A stretch of DNA of 64,000 bases. Origin: Holophagales bacterium (GTDB taxonomy: Bacteria; Acidobacteriota; Thermoanaerobaculia; UBA5066). Made by a program: the position numbers and the translations under genes. The notes beneath the pieces were generated by a model. It saw only the letters and a list, made by a program, of their open reading frames with translations, did not search any database and was not told the DNA's origin. Shown in pieces: positions 46,871-57,658 of this stretch. The stretch covers positions 1 through 64,000 of the forward strand of contig JADJVF010000003.1 of NCBI GenBank assembly GCA_016716705.1. Direction: 5' to 3'. Numbering within the stretch: the stretch's first letter is position 1; each line of letters opens with the position of its first letter.

Positions 46871-46888
46871 TGAGTGATGGCTCATTCA
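46871..46888. promoter_or_regulatory. FadR-like (TetR-family) operator over the regulator start codon
   Basis: TGAGTGATGGCTCATTCA fits the Bacillus-type FadR consensus TGAATGAN4TCATTCA with a single mismatch. It overlaps the ATG at 46877 of the TetR gene that heads the beta-oxidation operon. The match and location point to autorepression released by long-chain acyl-CoA. Confidence 0.7.
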
Positions 46889-47584
46889 CCCGCGCGTGCC
46901 GGGGCGGAACCGAAGACCCGCAAGCTCCCCCTCCAGGGCCGACAGGCCCTTCCCGCCGCCGACCCCGAGAAGAGAAAGCGGCTCCTCCACGCCGCCGTCC
47001 AGACCTTCGGCCGCCGCGGCTTCCACGAGGCGAAGATCGCCGAGATCGCCGCGGAGGCGGGCGTCGCCGAGGGAACGGTCTACCTCTACTTCCGGAACAA
47101 GGAAGACCTCCTCGGCTGCGTCTTCGACGAGACGATGGACGGGGTCCTCTCCCAGGCCCGGGCGATCCGGGGGGCGGAAGGTCCGGCCGGAGAGAAGCTG
47201 AAGCAGCTCGTCGGGCTTCACCTCTCGTTCCTCGCCCGCGACCGGGACCTCGCCTCGGTTTTCCAGATCGAGCTGCGGCGAAGCGCACGGCTCGTCGAGC
47301 GCTTCTCGCGGACGAAGCTCTCCGAGTACTTCCGCCTCCTCGACGGGGTCCTGAAGGAAGGGATCGCGTCGGGGGAGCTCAGAAGCGACCTCGACCCGCG
47401 CTTGGCGGTCCGGATTCTCTTCGGGGCGGCCGACGAGATCCTCTCGGAGTGGCTTCTCTCGGGGGAGTCGAAACCCGCGGCCGACGCGGAAAAGCTCGTG
47501 GGGACCCTCCTGCGCGGCTTCCTCGCCTGCAAGCACGAAACATCACAAGGGCGGGCTCCCCGCCGCAGGAGGACGACGAGTTGA
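46877..47584 (+). CDS. TetR/AcrR-family regulator, probable FadR-like repressor of beta-oxidation
   Basis: A 235-residue repressor. The HTH lies at about residues 50-80 (FHEAKIAEIAAEAGVAEGTVYLYFRNKEDLL). The remaining helical domain would bind the ligand. The first about 35 residues are a basic, disordered extension. It is the first gene of tetR-fadA-fadB-acd, coupled to fadA by a TTGA overlap, and a FadR-type dyad covers its start. Known TetR-type FadR proteins release DNA on binding acyl-CoA; that ligand is inferred here. GTG 46874 is an alternative start one codon upstream. Confidence 0.88.
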   Translation: MAHSPARAGAEPKTRKLPLQGRQALPAADPEKRKRLLHAAVQTFGRRGFHEAKIAEIAAEAGVAEGTVYLYFRNKEDLLGCVFDETMDGVLSQARAIRGAEGPAGEKLKQLVGLHLSFLARDRDLASVFQIELRRSARLVERFSRTKLSEYFRLLDGVLKEGIASGELRSDLDPRLAVRILFGAADEILSEWLLSGESKPAADAEKLVGTLLRGFLACKHETSQGRAPRRRRTTS

Positions 47585-48840
47585 CGCGAGCCGCCTACAT
47601 CCTCAACGGAGCCCGCACCCCGTTCACGAAGATCGGGACCGACCTGAAGGCCGTTTCCGCCACCGACCTGGGGCGCGCCGCCGCCGTCGAGGCGATGGCC
47701 CGCGCGCGCGTCGAGCCGGGCGAGATCGACCAGGCGATCTTCGGCAACATCGCGACCCCACCCGACGCCGCGAACATCGGCCGCGTCATCGCGCTCCGCG
47801 CCGGCATCCCGAAGGAGCGGCCGGCCCACTCCGTCGCGCGCAACTGCGCCTCGGGGATCGAGTCGATCGTCCAGGCGGCGCGCCTCATCCAGACGGGGGA
47901 GGCCGACGTCGTCCTCGCCGGGGGCGTCGAGAACATGACGCTCATCCCCTTCATCTACCGCGAGCGGGCGAAGGCGGCCCTGGCGGAGATCGGGATGGCG
48001 AGAACGACCGGGGCGCGCATCGCGGCGTTCAAGAAGATGCCATGGAGCGAGCTCCTCAACCCCGTCATCGGCCTGAAGCTGGGTCTGACCGACCCGGTCT
48101 GCGGCCTGAACATGGGAGAGACCGCCGAGCTCCTCGCCAAGGAAGGCGGAATCACGCGCGAGATGCAGGACGCCTTCGCGCTCCGCTCCCACCAGCGGGC
48201 GTTCGCGGCCCGGGAGAGGCTGGCCGAGGAGATCGTCGCCGTCCCGATCCCGCCCGCCTACGACAAGGTCGCGACGATCGACAACGGAGTCCGGGAAGGA
48301 CAGTCGATCGAGGCGCTGGCGAAGCTGAAGCCCTTCTTCGACCGGGTGTACGGCTCCGTCACGGCGGGGAACTCGTCGCAGATCACCGACGGCGGGGCCG
48401 CGGTCGTCGTGGCGTCGGAGGAGTTCGTCGCGAAGCGGAGGCTCCCGGTCCTGGGACGAATCGCCGGCTGGGGCTTCGCCGGTCTCGAGCCCGAGCGGAT
48501 GGGCCTAGGCCCGTCGCGCTCCACGCCCGTAGCCCTGAAGCACGCGGGGGTGCCGTTCTCGAAAGTCGGTCTCCTCGAGCTGAACGAGGCGTTCGCGGCG
48601 CAGGTCCTCGCGAACCTGCAGGCCTGGGAGAAGGACCCCGCCCTCGGTGCGGTCGACCCGGAGATCCTGAACGTGAACGGCGGCGCGATCGCGCTCGGCC
48701 ACCCGGTCGGGGCCTCGGCGACGCGCCTCGTCCTGACGCTCCTGATGGAGATGCGGCGCCGGAAGGTCTCGCACGGCGTCGCGACCCTCTGCATCGGAGG
48801 CGGCCAGGGGGCCTCGATCGTCCTCGAGGGGGCGGCGTGA
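47581..48840 (+). CDS. fadA: Acetyl-CoA C-acyltransferase (3-ketoacyl-CoA thiolase)
   Basis: A 419-residue thiolase performing the last step of beta-oxidation. The acyl-accepting cysteine is in RNCASGIES, with NEAFAAQVL, GGAIALGHPVGASATR carrying the catalytic histidine, and the second cysteine in TLCIGGGQG. The TTG start at 47581 overlaps the TetR stop. Its stop overlaps the ATG of the multifunctional FadB/J gene. This order supports a fadAB-type operon. Biosynthetic acetyl-CoA acetyltransferase is less likely in this context. Confidence 0.94.
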   Translation: MTRAAYILNGARTPFTKIGTDLKAVSATDLGRAAAVEAMARARVEPGEIDQAIFGNIATPPDAANIGRVIALRAGIPKERPAHSVARNCASGIESIVQAARLIQTGEADVVLAGGVENMTLIPFIYRERAKAALAEIGMARTTGARIAAFKKMPWSELLNPVIGLKLGLTDPVCGLNMGETAELLAKEGGITREMQDAFALRSHQRAFAARERLAEEIVAVPIPPAYDKVATIDNGVREGQSIEALAKLKPFFDRVYGSVTAGNSSQITDGGAAVVVASEEFVAKRRLPVLGRIAGWGFAGLEPERMGLGPSRSTPVALKHAGVPFSKVGLLELNEAFAAQVLANLQAWEKDPALGAVDPEILNVNGGAIALGHPVGASATRLVLTLLMEMRRRKVSHGVATLCIGGGQGASIVLEGAA

Positions 48841-51010
48841 TGAGCGCGAACGCTGGAGGCGCATTCCGCCTCGCGGTCGAGGCCGACGGCCTCGCCATCC
48901 TCACGTTCGACTGTCCGGGCGAGAAGGCGAACAAGTACAACACGCCGGTGATGACCGAGCTGGAGGCCGTCCTCGACGGCCTCGCGAAGAGAAGCGACGT
49001 CAAGGCGCTCCTCCTCGTCTCGGGCAAGCCCGACATCTTCATCGCCGGGGCCGACGTGAACGAGATCGCGAAGGCCGCGGGGCCCGAGGTGGTCGCGAAC
49101 GGCGTCCGCCGGGGCCAGGAGATCTTCGGAAAGCTGGCGAACCTCCCGTTCCCGACGGTGGCGGCCGTCGAGGGGGCGTGCGTCGGCGGCGGCTGCGAAA
49201 CGATCCTCGCAATGGACTGGCGCCTCGCCTCGGACTCGAAGAAGACCCAGATCGGCCTCCCCGAGATCAAGCTCGGAATCCTCCCCGCGTGGGGCGGGAC
49301 GACGCGCCTGCCGAGGGTCGTCGGCCTCACGGCCGCTCTCGACGTCATCCTCGCGGGCAAGGTCATCGACTCGAAGCGGGCGCAGAAGATGGGCCTCGTG
49401 GACCAGCTCGTCCCGGCCCCGATCCTCCTCGACGCGGCGAAGAAGTTCGCGCGCGGCAAGTTCGGGACGAAGAAGCGCTCGAACGCCGCTCCCGACGGCG
49501 GGCCGCTCCGGGTCGCCCCCGCGAAGGCGATGGACAAGCTCCTCGAAGGGGTCGGCCGGTCCATCGTCTTCAGTAAGGCCCGCGCGTCGGTGATGAAGGA
49601 GACCCACGGAAACTACCCGGCGCCGCTCGAGGCGCTCGCCGCAGTGGAGAAGGGCCTCGGCCGGCCGCTCGCAGAGGCGCTGAAGCTCGAGGTCGAAGCG
49701 GTCTCACGCCTCGTTGGCACTCCGGCGATGAAGAGCCTCGTGAACCTCTTCTTCCGGATGGAAGAGGTCAAGAAGGAGACCGGCGTGGCGGCGGGCGTCG
49801 CCGCGCGGCCGGTGAAACGGATCGGAGTCCTCGGAGCGGGGGCGATGGGGGGCGGCATCGCCCAGCTCGCCGCCGACAAGGGGTGGCCCGTCCGGATGAA
49901 GGACATCCGTCACGAGGCGCTTGCGGCGGGCTACGCGCAGGCCGCGAAGATCTGGCAGGAACGGTGAAGAAGCGCCGGATGACCCGCACGGAGTTCGCCG
50001 CGAAGATGTCGCTCCTTTCGGGGAGCCTTTCTCTGGACGGCTTCGACGGCTGCGACGTGACGATCGAGGCGGTCCTCGAGAAGCTCGCGGTGAAGCAGGC
50101 GGTCCTGAAGGAGTGGGAGGCCGTCGCCCGGCCCGACGCGATCTTCGCGTCGAACACCTCGACGCTCCCGATCACCGAGATCGCGAAGGCGGCGTCCCGC
50201 CCCGAGCGGGTCGTCGGGATGCACTTCTTCAACCCGGTCCACAAGATGCCGCTCGTCGAGGTGATCTTCGGCGAGAAGACGGCTCCCGAGGTGACGGCGA
50301 CGATCTTCGACCTGGCCAAGAAGATGGGGAAGACGCCGGTCGTCGTGAAGGACGCGCCGGGCTTCCTCGTCAACCGGATCCTCGCGCCCTACCTCGGCGA
50401 AGGGGTGCGGCTGCTCCTGGAAGGTGTTCCGATGGAGGCGATCGACCGCGGGATGCGGGCCTTCGGAATGCCGGTCGGGCCGATCGAGCTCCTCGACGAC
50501 GTCGGGATCGACGTCGCGGCCAAGGGGGCCGAGACGCTCTCGGCGACGTGGCCCGAGCGGATGCCGATCGACCCGGCGTTCGGGAAGCTCGTCACGTCGG
50601 GCCGCCTCGGGCGGAAGACGAAGAAGGGCTTCTACCGGTACGAGGGGGACAAGCGCGTCGGGCCGGACCCCCAAGCCTACGCCGATCTCGGGGTCGCCTC
50701 GCCCGGCTCCGCGTCGATCTCGCCGGAAGCCCTCGAGGCGCGATTGATCTATCCCATGGTCAACGAGGCGGCGTACTGTCTCGCCGAGGGAATCGTGGCG
50801 GGTCCCGACAAGCTCGACCTCGCGATGATCTTCGGGATCGGCTTTCCGCCGTTCCGGGGCGGCCTCTGCGCCCACGCCGACGCGCGTGGCGCCGCCGCCG
50901 TCGCCAGCGCCCTGTCCCGGCTCGCCTCGGAGAAGGGCCCCCGTTTCAATCCCGCCCCGCTCCTCGCCGACATGGCGAAGCAGGGGAGATCGTTCTTCGG
51001 GAAGGAGTAG
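48840..51010 (+). CDS. Enoyl-CoA hydratase / 3-hydroxyacyl-CoA dehydrogenase, FadB/FadJ type (one frameshift)
   Basis: About 723 residues, the family's usual size. The N-terminal hydratase shows IAGADVNEI, VEGACVGGGCETILA and LPEIKLGILPAWGGTTRLPR with a catalytic glutamate. The dehydrogenase begins at RIGVLGAGAMGGGIAQLAAD (NAD fold) and continues with SNTSTLPITEIAKA, RVVGMHFFNPVHKMPLVEVI (catalytic histidine) and KDAPGFLVNRILAPY. The frame breaks near 49961, where one missing base links AAKIWQE with TVKKRRMTRTEF. It performs the two middle steps of beta-oxidation. The break separates the two halves into apparently different genes, but both belong to one protein. Confidence 0.93.
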
Positions 51011-51018
51011 GAGAAGCC

Positions 51019-52801
51019 ATGTCGACCGTCAAGACCGAAAAGACCGCCAAGACCGAAACCGAGGCCCCGTCGTTCCTGAAGGCGCTCTACCAGGGGCGCT
51101 TCGACGAGTCGCTCGTCTTCCCGTTCCCGGAGATTCCGGAAGACACGAAGGAGCTCGTCACGGCGTTCGCCGACGCCTACCGCGACTTCGACGCCCAGTT
51201 CATCAACTCCGAGAAGTTCGACGCCGACCACTTCTTCCCGCGCGACGTGGTCAAGGGGCTCGGCGACCTCGGGGCGATGGGGATGTCGATTCCCGAGGAG
51301 TACGGCGGGAGCGGATTCAGCGCGACGGCCTACTGCAAGATGATGGAGGTCATCGGACCGCTCGACGCCTCGGCCGCCATCGTGGTCGGAGCGCACCAGT
51401 CGATCGGCATCAAGCCGCTCCTCCTCTTCGGGTCCGAGGAGCAGAAGAAGAAGTGGCTTCCCGACCTCGCGGCCGGGAAGATGGTCGGCGCCTTCTGCCT
51501 GACGGAGCCGGAAGCGGGCTCCGACGCCGCCTCGCTCAAGACGACCGCCGTCTACGACGCGGCGACGGACGAGTACGTCCTCACCGGGACGAAGCAGTGG
51601 ATCAGCAACGGCGGCTTCGCCAGGTTCTTCACCATCTTCGCGCGCATCCCCGAGCCGGGGATCGAGCCGGGCTCGCACAAGGAGGTCGCGTGCTTCGCCG
51701 TCGTCGCGAACGAGGACGGGACTCTCCCCGGCTTCTCGCGCGGCGTCGAGGAGAAGAAGCTCGGCCTCTGCGCCTCGTCGACCTGCCAGATCATCCTCGA
51801 CGGCTGCCGCGTCCCGGCGTTCAACATCATCGGCGGCAAGGGGAACGGCTTCCGCGTGGCGGTGGAGACGCTGAACACCGGGCAGGACCTCGCTCGGCGC
51901 CGGCTCGGTCGGCGGCTGCAAGCAGATGATCAAGCTCGCGGTCGAGCACGCCACGCAGCGCAAGCAGTTCAAGACCCGGATCGCCGACTTCGAGATGATC
52001 CGGGAAAAGATCTCCGAGATGACGGCGCACACCTACGTCCTCGAGTCGATGGTCTACATGACGGCCGGGCTCGTCGACAAGAAGGTCGACTACTCGCTCG
52101 AAGGGGCCTGCTGCAAGGTCTGGGGGACCGAGCTCCTCTGGAAGACGATCAACGAGGCGCTCCAGATCTCGGGCGGCAACGGCTTCATGAACGAGTATCC
52201 GTACGGCCGCGGGCTGCGCGACAGCCGCATCAACATGATCTTCGAGGGGACGAACGAGATCCTCCGCCTCTTCATCGCCCTGACGGGGATGAAGGAGGCG
52301 GGCGACGTGCTGAAGGACTTCCAGGGCGCTCTCAGCCACCCCGTCTCCCAGTACGGAGTCCTCAAGGGGCACGCGCAGAAGTGGATGCGGGGCACGGTGA
52401 CGAGCTACAAGCTCGACAAGGTCCACCCCTCGCTCGCCCCCGAGGCCGACCAGGCGGCCAAGTACGCGGCCGTCCTGCGCAACGCCTGCGAGACGATGGT
52501 CTACCGGAACAGGAAGAACGTCGTGAACCGGCAGTACCTCCTCCACCGGATCGCCGACGTCGTCATGGACCTCTACGCGCAGATCGCCACGCTCTCGCGC
52601 GTGACGGCGGCCATCGAGAAGAAGGGGGAGGAGAAGGCGAAGCCTGAGATCGAGATCGTCCGCTGGTTCGCCTTCCAGGCCCGGCACCGGATGGTGGCGA
52701 ACCTCAAGGCCCTCGATCGGCACAAGGACGCCGAGGCGACCGCGATCAGCGAAGCGGCGTACGAGGCGGGCGGCTATCCCTTCGACCTCTGGGGCTGGTG
52801 A
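51019..52801 (+). CDS. Acyl-CoA dehydrogenase, VLCAD-like (one frameshift)
   Basis: About 594 residues, longer than short-chain enzymes by a C-terminal helical extension, as in very-long-chain types. The FAD/substrate region is AFCLTEPEAGSDAASLKTT and KQWISNGGFARFF; the catalytic glutamate lies in NMIFEGTNEILRLF. The frame changes near 51883; removing one extra base gives LNTGRTSLGAGSVGGCKQM, a family motif. It supplies the first step of beta-oxidation, with electrons passed to ETF. It is the fourth gene of the operon, starting nine bases after FadB/J. The ATG is at 51019. Confidence 0.93.
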
Positions 52802-52853
52802 GACGCGGGCGGGGAGCCGGTCGAACCCGGCCCCCCGCCGTCGCTCCGGCACC

Positions 52854-53849
52854 CTGGTTCCCGTCCACACGATCCCTGTCCCGACGCCATTCCCGGTCGG
52901 GCCGGTCAATGTCTATCTCGTCGCCCGGGAGCCGATTACCCTCGTCGACACCGGTCCCCTGACCGACGACGCGTGGGGCGCCCTGAGGCACGGTCTCGCC
53001 CGGCACGGTCTTCAGGTGGAGGACGTGGAGCGGGTGCTCCTGACTCACGGGCACCAGGATCACTTCGGCCTCGCAGCTCGTATCGAACGGGCCGGGAAGG
53101 CGAAGCTCCTCGGCGGCCGCCTCGACCGCGGCCACTTCCGGGGAACGAGGAACGGACGATTCCTGCTCGACGCCCTGACGAGAGCCGGCTTCGGCGCAGC
53201 GGCCCGCTTCACGATGGTCGCCATGACGGCCGCGGTCGACCGGTTCGCCGAGCCGCTCTCATCGTGGGACGAGGTCGGGGGCGGCGAGGTCCTGACGGGC
53301 GACGGGTGGTCTGTCATCGTCCGTGCCGTCCCGGGACACACGCCGGGGAGCCTCACGTTCGAGGTTCCGGAGGCGGGCGTCCTCTTCACGGGCGACACGG
53401 TGCTCCGCGACATCACGCCGAACGCGATCGTCGACGAGGATCCCGAGCGTCCGGGGGAGGCCTTCCGGAGCGTCAGCCGCTATTTCGAGACGCTCGCAGG
53501 AATCGCCGCCGGCGATTCCTGCCTGCTGACCGGCCACGGGCGGCGAATACCCGACTTCGGGGCTCACCGTTCGAGGCTCGAGAGCAGGTACGCATTTCGC
53601 GTGGCGCAGATCGAACGGGTGCTGGCGGGGAAGCCGAAGGCCGTCGTCGAGCTCTGTGAACGGATCTTCCCGACCGTCCGGCCCATGGACCTCTACCTGG
53701 CGTACTCCGAGGTCCTCGGATTCCTCATGTATCTCGAGGACCTGGAGCGCGTAGAGCGGCTCCCGGGACGCCTCCGCGAGCGCTGGGCGCTCTTGCCGCG
53801 AGGCTCGTGGCACTCCCCACCGGGTCGACGTCCGACTCACCCGGGCTGA
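52854..53849 (+). CDS. MBL-fold metallo-hydrolase (start unresolved)
   Basis: Cytoplasmic metal hydrolase with THGHQDHFG (HxHxDH), PGHTPGSLTF and LFTGDTVLRD, in the glyoxalase II/MBL order. The fold begins at about VHTIPVPTPFPVGPVNVYLV, yet no ATG/GTG/TTG lies in frame before 53016. CTG 52854 is used as a placeholder. Alternatively, GTG 52798, overlapping the acyl-CoA dehydrogenase stop, would be the start if the C6 run at 52831-52836 lacks one base. A C-terminal helical tail (DLYLAYSEVLGFLMYLEDL) follows. The substrate is unknown; its position suggests a thioester or related function in the fatty-acid operon. Confidence 0.8.
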   Translation: MVPVHTIPVPTPFPVGPVNVYLVAREPITLVDTGPLTDDAWGALRHGLARHGLQVEDVERVLLTHGHQDHFGLAARIERAGKAKLLGGRLDRGHFRGTRNGRFLLDALTRAGFGAAARFTMVAMTAAVDRFAEPLSSWDEVGGGEVLTGDGWSVIVRAVPGHTPGSLTFEVPEAGVLFTGDTVLRDITPNAIVDEDPERPGEAFRSVSRYFETLAGIAAGDSCLLTGHGRRIPDFGAHRSRLESRYAFRVAQIERVLAGKPKAVVELCERIFPTVRPMDLYLAYSEVLGFLMYLEDLERVERLPGRLRERWALLPRGSWHSPPGRRPTHPG

Positions 53850-53972
53850 ACCGGATCTGCTCCGCTTCTGTGATGCCACGTCGTCTCAGAATTGCCGCCA
53901 AACCGTCCTTGCGAAGGGCCATGGCGGCGGCACCTCGCGCCCGGACGTCTCCCGTGCGAATCTCCGCGGCGT

Positions 53973-55181
53973 ATGAGCAAGCACGACGTCGTCGTCGTCG
54001 GGGGCGGGATCAGCGGGCTGACGTTCGCCTTCGAGGCCGCCCGGGCGGGACGCTCCGTCCTCGTCCTCGAGCGCGCCGGGGGGCCCGGCGGCTGCATCTC
54101 GACCCGGAGAACGGGTTGCGGATACTGGTTCGAGGTGGGCGCGCACACCTGCTACAACTCCTACGTCGGATTCACCGGCCTCATCGATGCCTGCGGGCTG
54201 CGCGACGACGTGACGCAGCGGGCGAAGACGCACCTGCGCTTCCTCGACGGCGATCGGCTCGTTCCCGGCTCGAACCTCGGCGTGATGCTGCGACTCTTCG
54301 GGTGGTTCGAAGCGGCGGTGAGCCTGCCACGGATGATCGGGGCGAAGAAGGACGGGAAGACGGTCGAGGAGTTCTACTCGAGCATCGTCGGGAAACGGAA
54401 CTACGCGACGGTCCTGGGCCCGATGCTCTCGGCCGTTCCCTCCCAGAGCGCCGACGCCTTTCCGGCCGGCATGCTGTTCAAGATGCGCGATACGCGCCGG
54501 AAGGACTATCCGCGGAGCTTCACCCTTCGGGGAGGCCTGCAGACGGTGACCGACGCGCTCGCCCGACAGCCGGGGGTCGAGGTGGCGTCGGGGCGAACGG
54601 CGGTTCGCCTCGCGGCGAACGGCGCCGGCTGGGTCGTCGTGACGGACGACGGCGAGCGGCACGAGGCGGGCGTCGTGGCGGTGGCCACGCCCCCGTCCGC
54701 CGCGGCCGCGTTCCTCGGCGGGGCCGCGCCCGACCTCGCCGCTCAGATCTCGCGCGTGAAGGACACGGTCGTCGAGACGCTCGCCTTCGCGGTCCGCGCC
54801 TCGAAGGTGAACCTCCCGGTCTCGATGTTCCTGGTGCCGCGGAAGGACGTCTTCCACTCGGCGGTGACTCGCGACTCCGTACCCGATCCCGACTGGCGCT
54901 CCTTCGCGTTCCACTTCAAGCCCGGCCTCGAGCCGGAACACCGCGTCGCCCGCGTGACGCGCCTCCTCGGCCTGCAGCGAACGGACCTCGAAGACCTCGT
55001 CGAGAAGCGGACGATCCTCCCGTCGCCGGGCCGTGGTCACGAGGTGATCGTCGGGGAGATCGACCGGCTCTCCGCGGGGAATCGCCTCTGCGTTCTGGGA
55101 AACTGGTTTGCCGGGCTCTCGATCGAGGACTGCGTCGAACGCTCGCGGAAGGAGTGGGCGCGCGTGGCGACGGCGGGCTGA
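53973..55181 (+). CDS. FAD-dependent oxidoreductase, protoporphyrinogen-oxidase/phytoene-desaturase-like
   Basis: A 402-residue flavoprotein of the amine-oxidase superfamily. The dinucleotide motif is VVVVGGGISGLTFAFEAARAG, followed by RAGGPGGCISTRRTGCGYWFEVGAH, the family's FAD-binding extension, and LCVLGNWFAGLSIEDCVERS near the end. The LRGGLQTVTDAL stretch is also typical. HemY-like protoporphyrinogen oxidase is possible, but no heme genes flank it. ATG 53973 gives the exact family N-terminus. A strong hairpin lies 27 bases after its stop. Confidence 0.85.
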   Translation: MSKHDVVVVGGGISGLTFAFEAARAGRSVLVLERAGGPGGCISTRRTGCGYWFEVGAHTCYNSYVGFTGLIDACGLRDDVTQRAKTHLRFLDGDRLVPGSNLGVMLRLFGWFEAAVSLPRMIGAKKDGKTVEEFYSSIVGKRNYATVLGPMLSAVPSQSADAFPAGMLFKMRDTRRKDYPRSFTLRGGLQTVTDALARQPGVEVASGRTAVRLAANGAGWVVVTDDGERHEAGVVAVATPPSAAAAFLGGAAPDLAAQISRVKDTVVETLAFAVRASKVNLPVSMFLVPRKDVFHSAVTRDSVPDPDWRSFAFHFKPGLEPEHRVARVTRLLGLQRTDLEDLVEKRTILPSPGRGHEVIVGEIDRLSAGNRLCVLGNWFAGLSIEDCVERSRKEWARVATAG

Positions 55182-55208
55182 AGCGCCGCTACCCGCACAC
55201 GTCGGAAC

Positions 55209-55231
55209 GGGCGAGTCGAGACGACTCGCCC
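55209..55231 (+). terminator. Intrinsic terminator-like hairpin after the FAD oxidoreductase
   Basis: GGGCGAGTC and GACTCGCCC form a perfect 9-base-pair stem with a 5-base loop (GAGAC). Only two T residues follow. It separates the FAD gene from the small secreted protein at 55298. Confidence 0.6.
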
Positions 55232-55297
55232 TTGACGGCAGGCCCGACCGTGACCACCTTCTGGGTAGAGTCCACGGTCGGCACGATCGGAGGGCGT

Positions 55298-55843
55298 GTG
55301 CGCAACCTGCTCGTCCCTCTGTTCTACTTGGCAGTCTCGGCAAGTCTCGCAAGCGAGACCGGGCCTCCCCGGTCCCGCTTCGCGCTCGGAACGGTCGATC
55401 TCGTCGCCCTCGCGGCGTCCCTGCCGCCGATCGAGAACGCCGAGCCCGCTCAACCGGGGCCCGAGCACCTCCCGACGTGCCGCGAGCTGCACGCCCGGAT
55501 CGAAGCATTCCTCGCAAAGGACGTAGGAGCCAGGGTCGCGTCCGCCCGGTCTCGGCTCACCTGGGCCGAGCGCCAGTCGGCGATCTCGACGGGAGAGAAC
55601 GTCTCCGATGGCTTGAGCGCCCTGGTCTTCGTTCTCCTCGGGTCCATTTCCCACGTGACGAACGTCGGCGTTCGGGACGCGAAGGCGTGCCTGGCGATCT
55701 GCGAGGGCTACGACGCGAAAGTCCGGGCCCTCCGGGACGACGTGCCCGAGACCGATTCGCCGGCACCGCCCGGTCTCCTGGAGCGATGGGAACGGATCGC
55801 CGCCGAGCTGGACGAGAAGCCCCTCTGCCACCGGGGTCTCTGA
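55298..55843 (+). CDS. Uncharacterised secreted protein, 181 residues
   Basis: Not recognised. GTG 55298, five bases after a GGAGG element, gives a hydrophobic export signal (LLVPLFYLAVSASLASE). The mature part is mostly helical with LPTCRELHARIEAFLAKDVG, a possible re-entrant hydrophobic stretch LSALVFVLLGSISHV and three further cysteines (KACLAICEGY, EKPLCHRGL), so disulfides are possible. It converges with rluD across 37 bases. Confidence 0.6.
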   Translation: MRNLLVPLFYLAVSASLASETGPPRSRFALGTVDLVALAASLPPIENAEPAQPGPEHLPTCRELHARIEAFLAKDVGARVASARSRLTWAERQSAISTGENVSDGLSALVFVLLGSISHVTNVGVRDAKACLAICEGYDAKVRALRDDVPETDSPAPPGLLERWERIAAELDEKPLCHRGL

Positions 55844-55880
55844 GGAGCCGGCCCGTGTCGTCGCGGTCGTCGCGAGCGCT

Positions 55881-56869
55881 TCAGGCGCTCAATCCGGCCG
55901 TCTCGAGCAGCGCCGCGATGTCGGCCGGGATCGGCGCGACGGCGTCGACGCGCTGGTGCGTGACCGGGTGGTCGAAGGCGAGGCGGCGGGCGTGGAGAGC
56001 CTGTCGGGAGAAGTCGCGGCAGGCCGCCTGGAGCGTGGGGTCGACGATTCCCTTCCAGCGCGGCGAGCCGTAGGTGGCGTCGCCGACGATGGGGTGGTGG
56101 ATCGCCTTCAGGTGGACGCGGATCTGGTGCGTCCGGCCGGTGACGAGGGTGCAGAGGAGAAGGGAGAGACCGGCCTTCTCGCCGGTCGACTCGCCGAGGC
56201 GCTCGTAGAGCGTCGTCGACTCGCGCCCCTCCGTCTTCGACGTCGTCATCCGTTTCCTGTCGCGTGGGTCGCGCAGGATGCGGAGGTCGACCTTTCCCTT
56301 CGTGACGGCCGTCCGCCCGTAGACGACGGCGAGGTACTCCTTCACGAGGGTGCGGGCCTTCATGGCCCTCGCCATGCCGGCGTGCGAGGCCTCGTTCTTG
56401 GCGACGACGAGGACGCCGGAGGTGTCCTTGTCGAGGCGGTGGACGAGGCCAGGGCGGTCGGCCTCGCCACCCCATTCCTGCGAGTGGAAGAGGAGGGCGT
56501 TGACGAGGGTGCCGTCCCGGTGACCCACGGCGGGGTGGACGACCAGCCCGGGGGGCTTGTCGAGAACGAGGAGGTGCTCGTCCTCGAAGAGGACCGTGAT
56601 GGGGATGTCCTGAGGGATCAGCTCCGGCTTCGGGAGCGGGGGAGGCGGCAGGACGGTGTCGACGAGGTCGCCGGCGGCGACTTTCGCGGAGGCCTTCGGG
56701 ACCGCGCGCCCGTTGACGGTGACGAGGCCGGCGTCGATCCACTCCTGGACCTTCGTCCTGGAGGCCTCCGGGAGGTCGGCGAGGTGGCGGAGGAGGACGC
56801 GGTCGAGGCGCTCGCGGTCGTCGCCGCGATCGGCGGTGAAGGTCCGGCGTGGGCGCTCGCCGTCCCCGC

Positions 56870-56873
<4 letters not shown>
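55881..56873 (-). CDS. rluD: 23S rRNA pseudouridine synthase, RluD/RluA family
   Basis: A 330-residue RNA-modifying enzyme. An N-terminal S4-like domain (LDRVLLRHLADL, VQEWIDAGLVTVNGR) is followed by the catalytic HRLDKDTSGVLVVAK with the active aspartate, and GRTHQIRVHLKAIHHPIVGD. GTG 56873 overlaps the lgt stop (GTGA). It is the last gene in the ileS-lspA-lgt-rluD operon; lspA-rluD adjacency is common in bacteria. RluC or RluA specificity cannot be excluded by eye. Confidence 0.93.

Positions 56874-57657
<784 letters not shown>

Positions 57658-57658
<1 letters not shown>

Noticed and set aside
53725..53922. Possible 65-residue minus-strand gene overlapping the MBL 3' end
   Set aside because: The first 30 residues look protein-like, but it overlaps a conserved gene, lacks a convincing ribosome-binding site and ends in low complexity.
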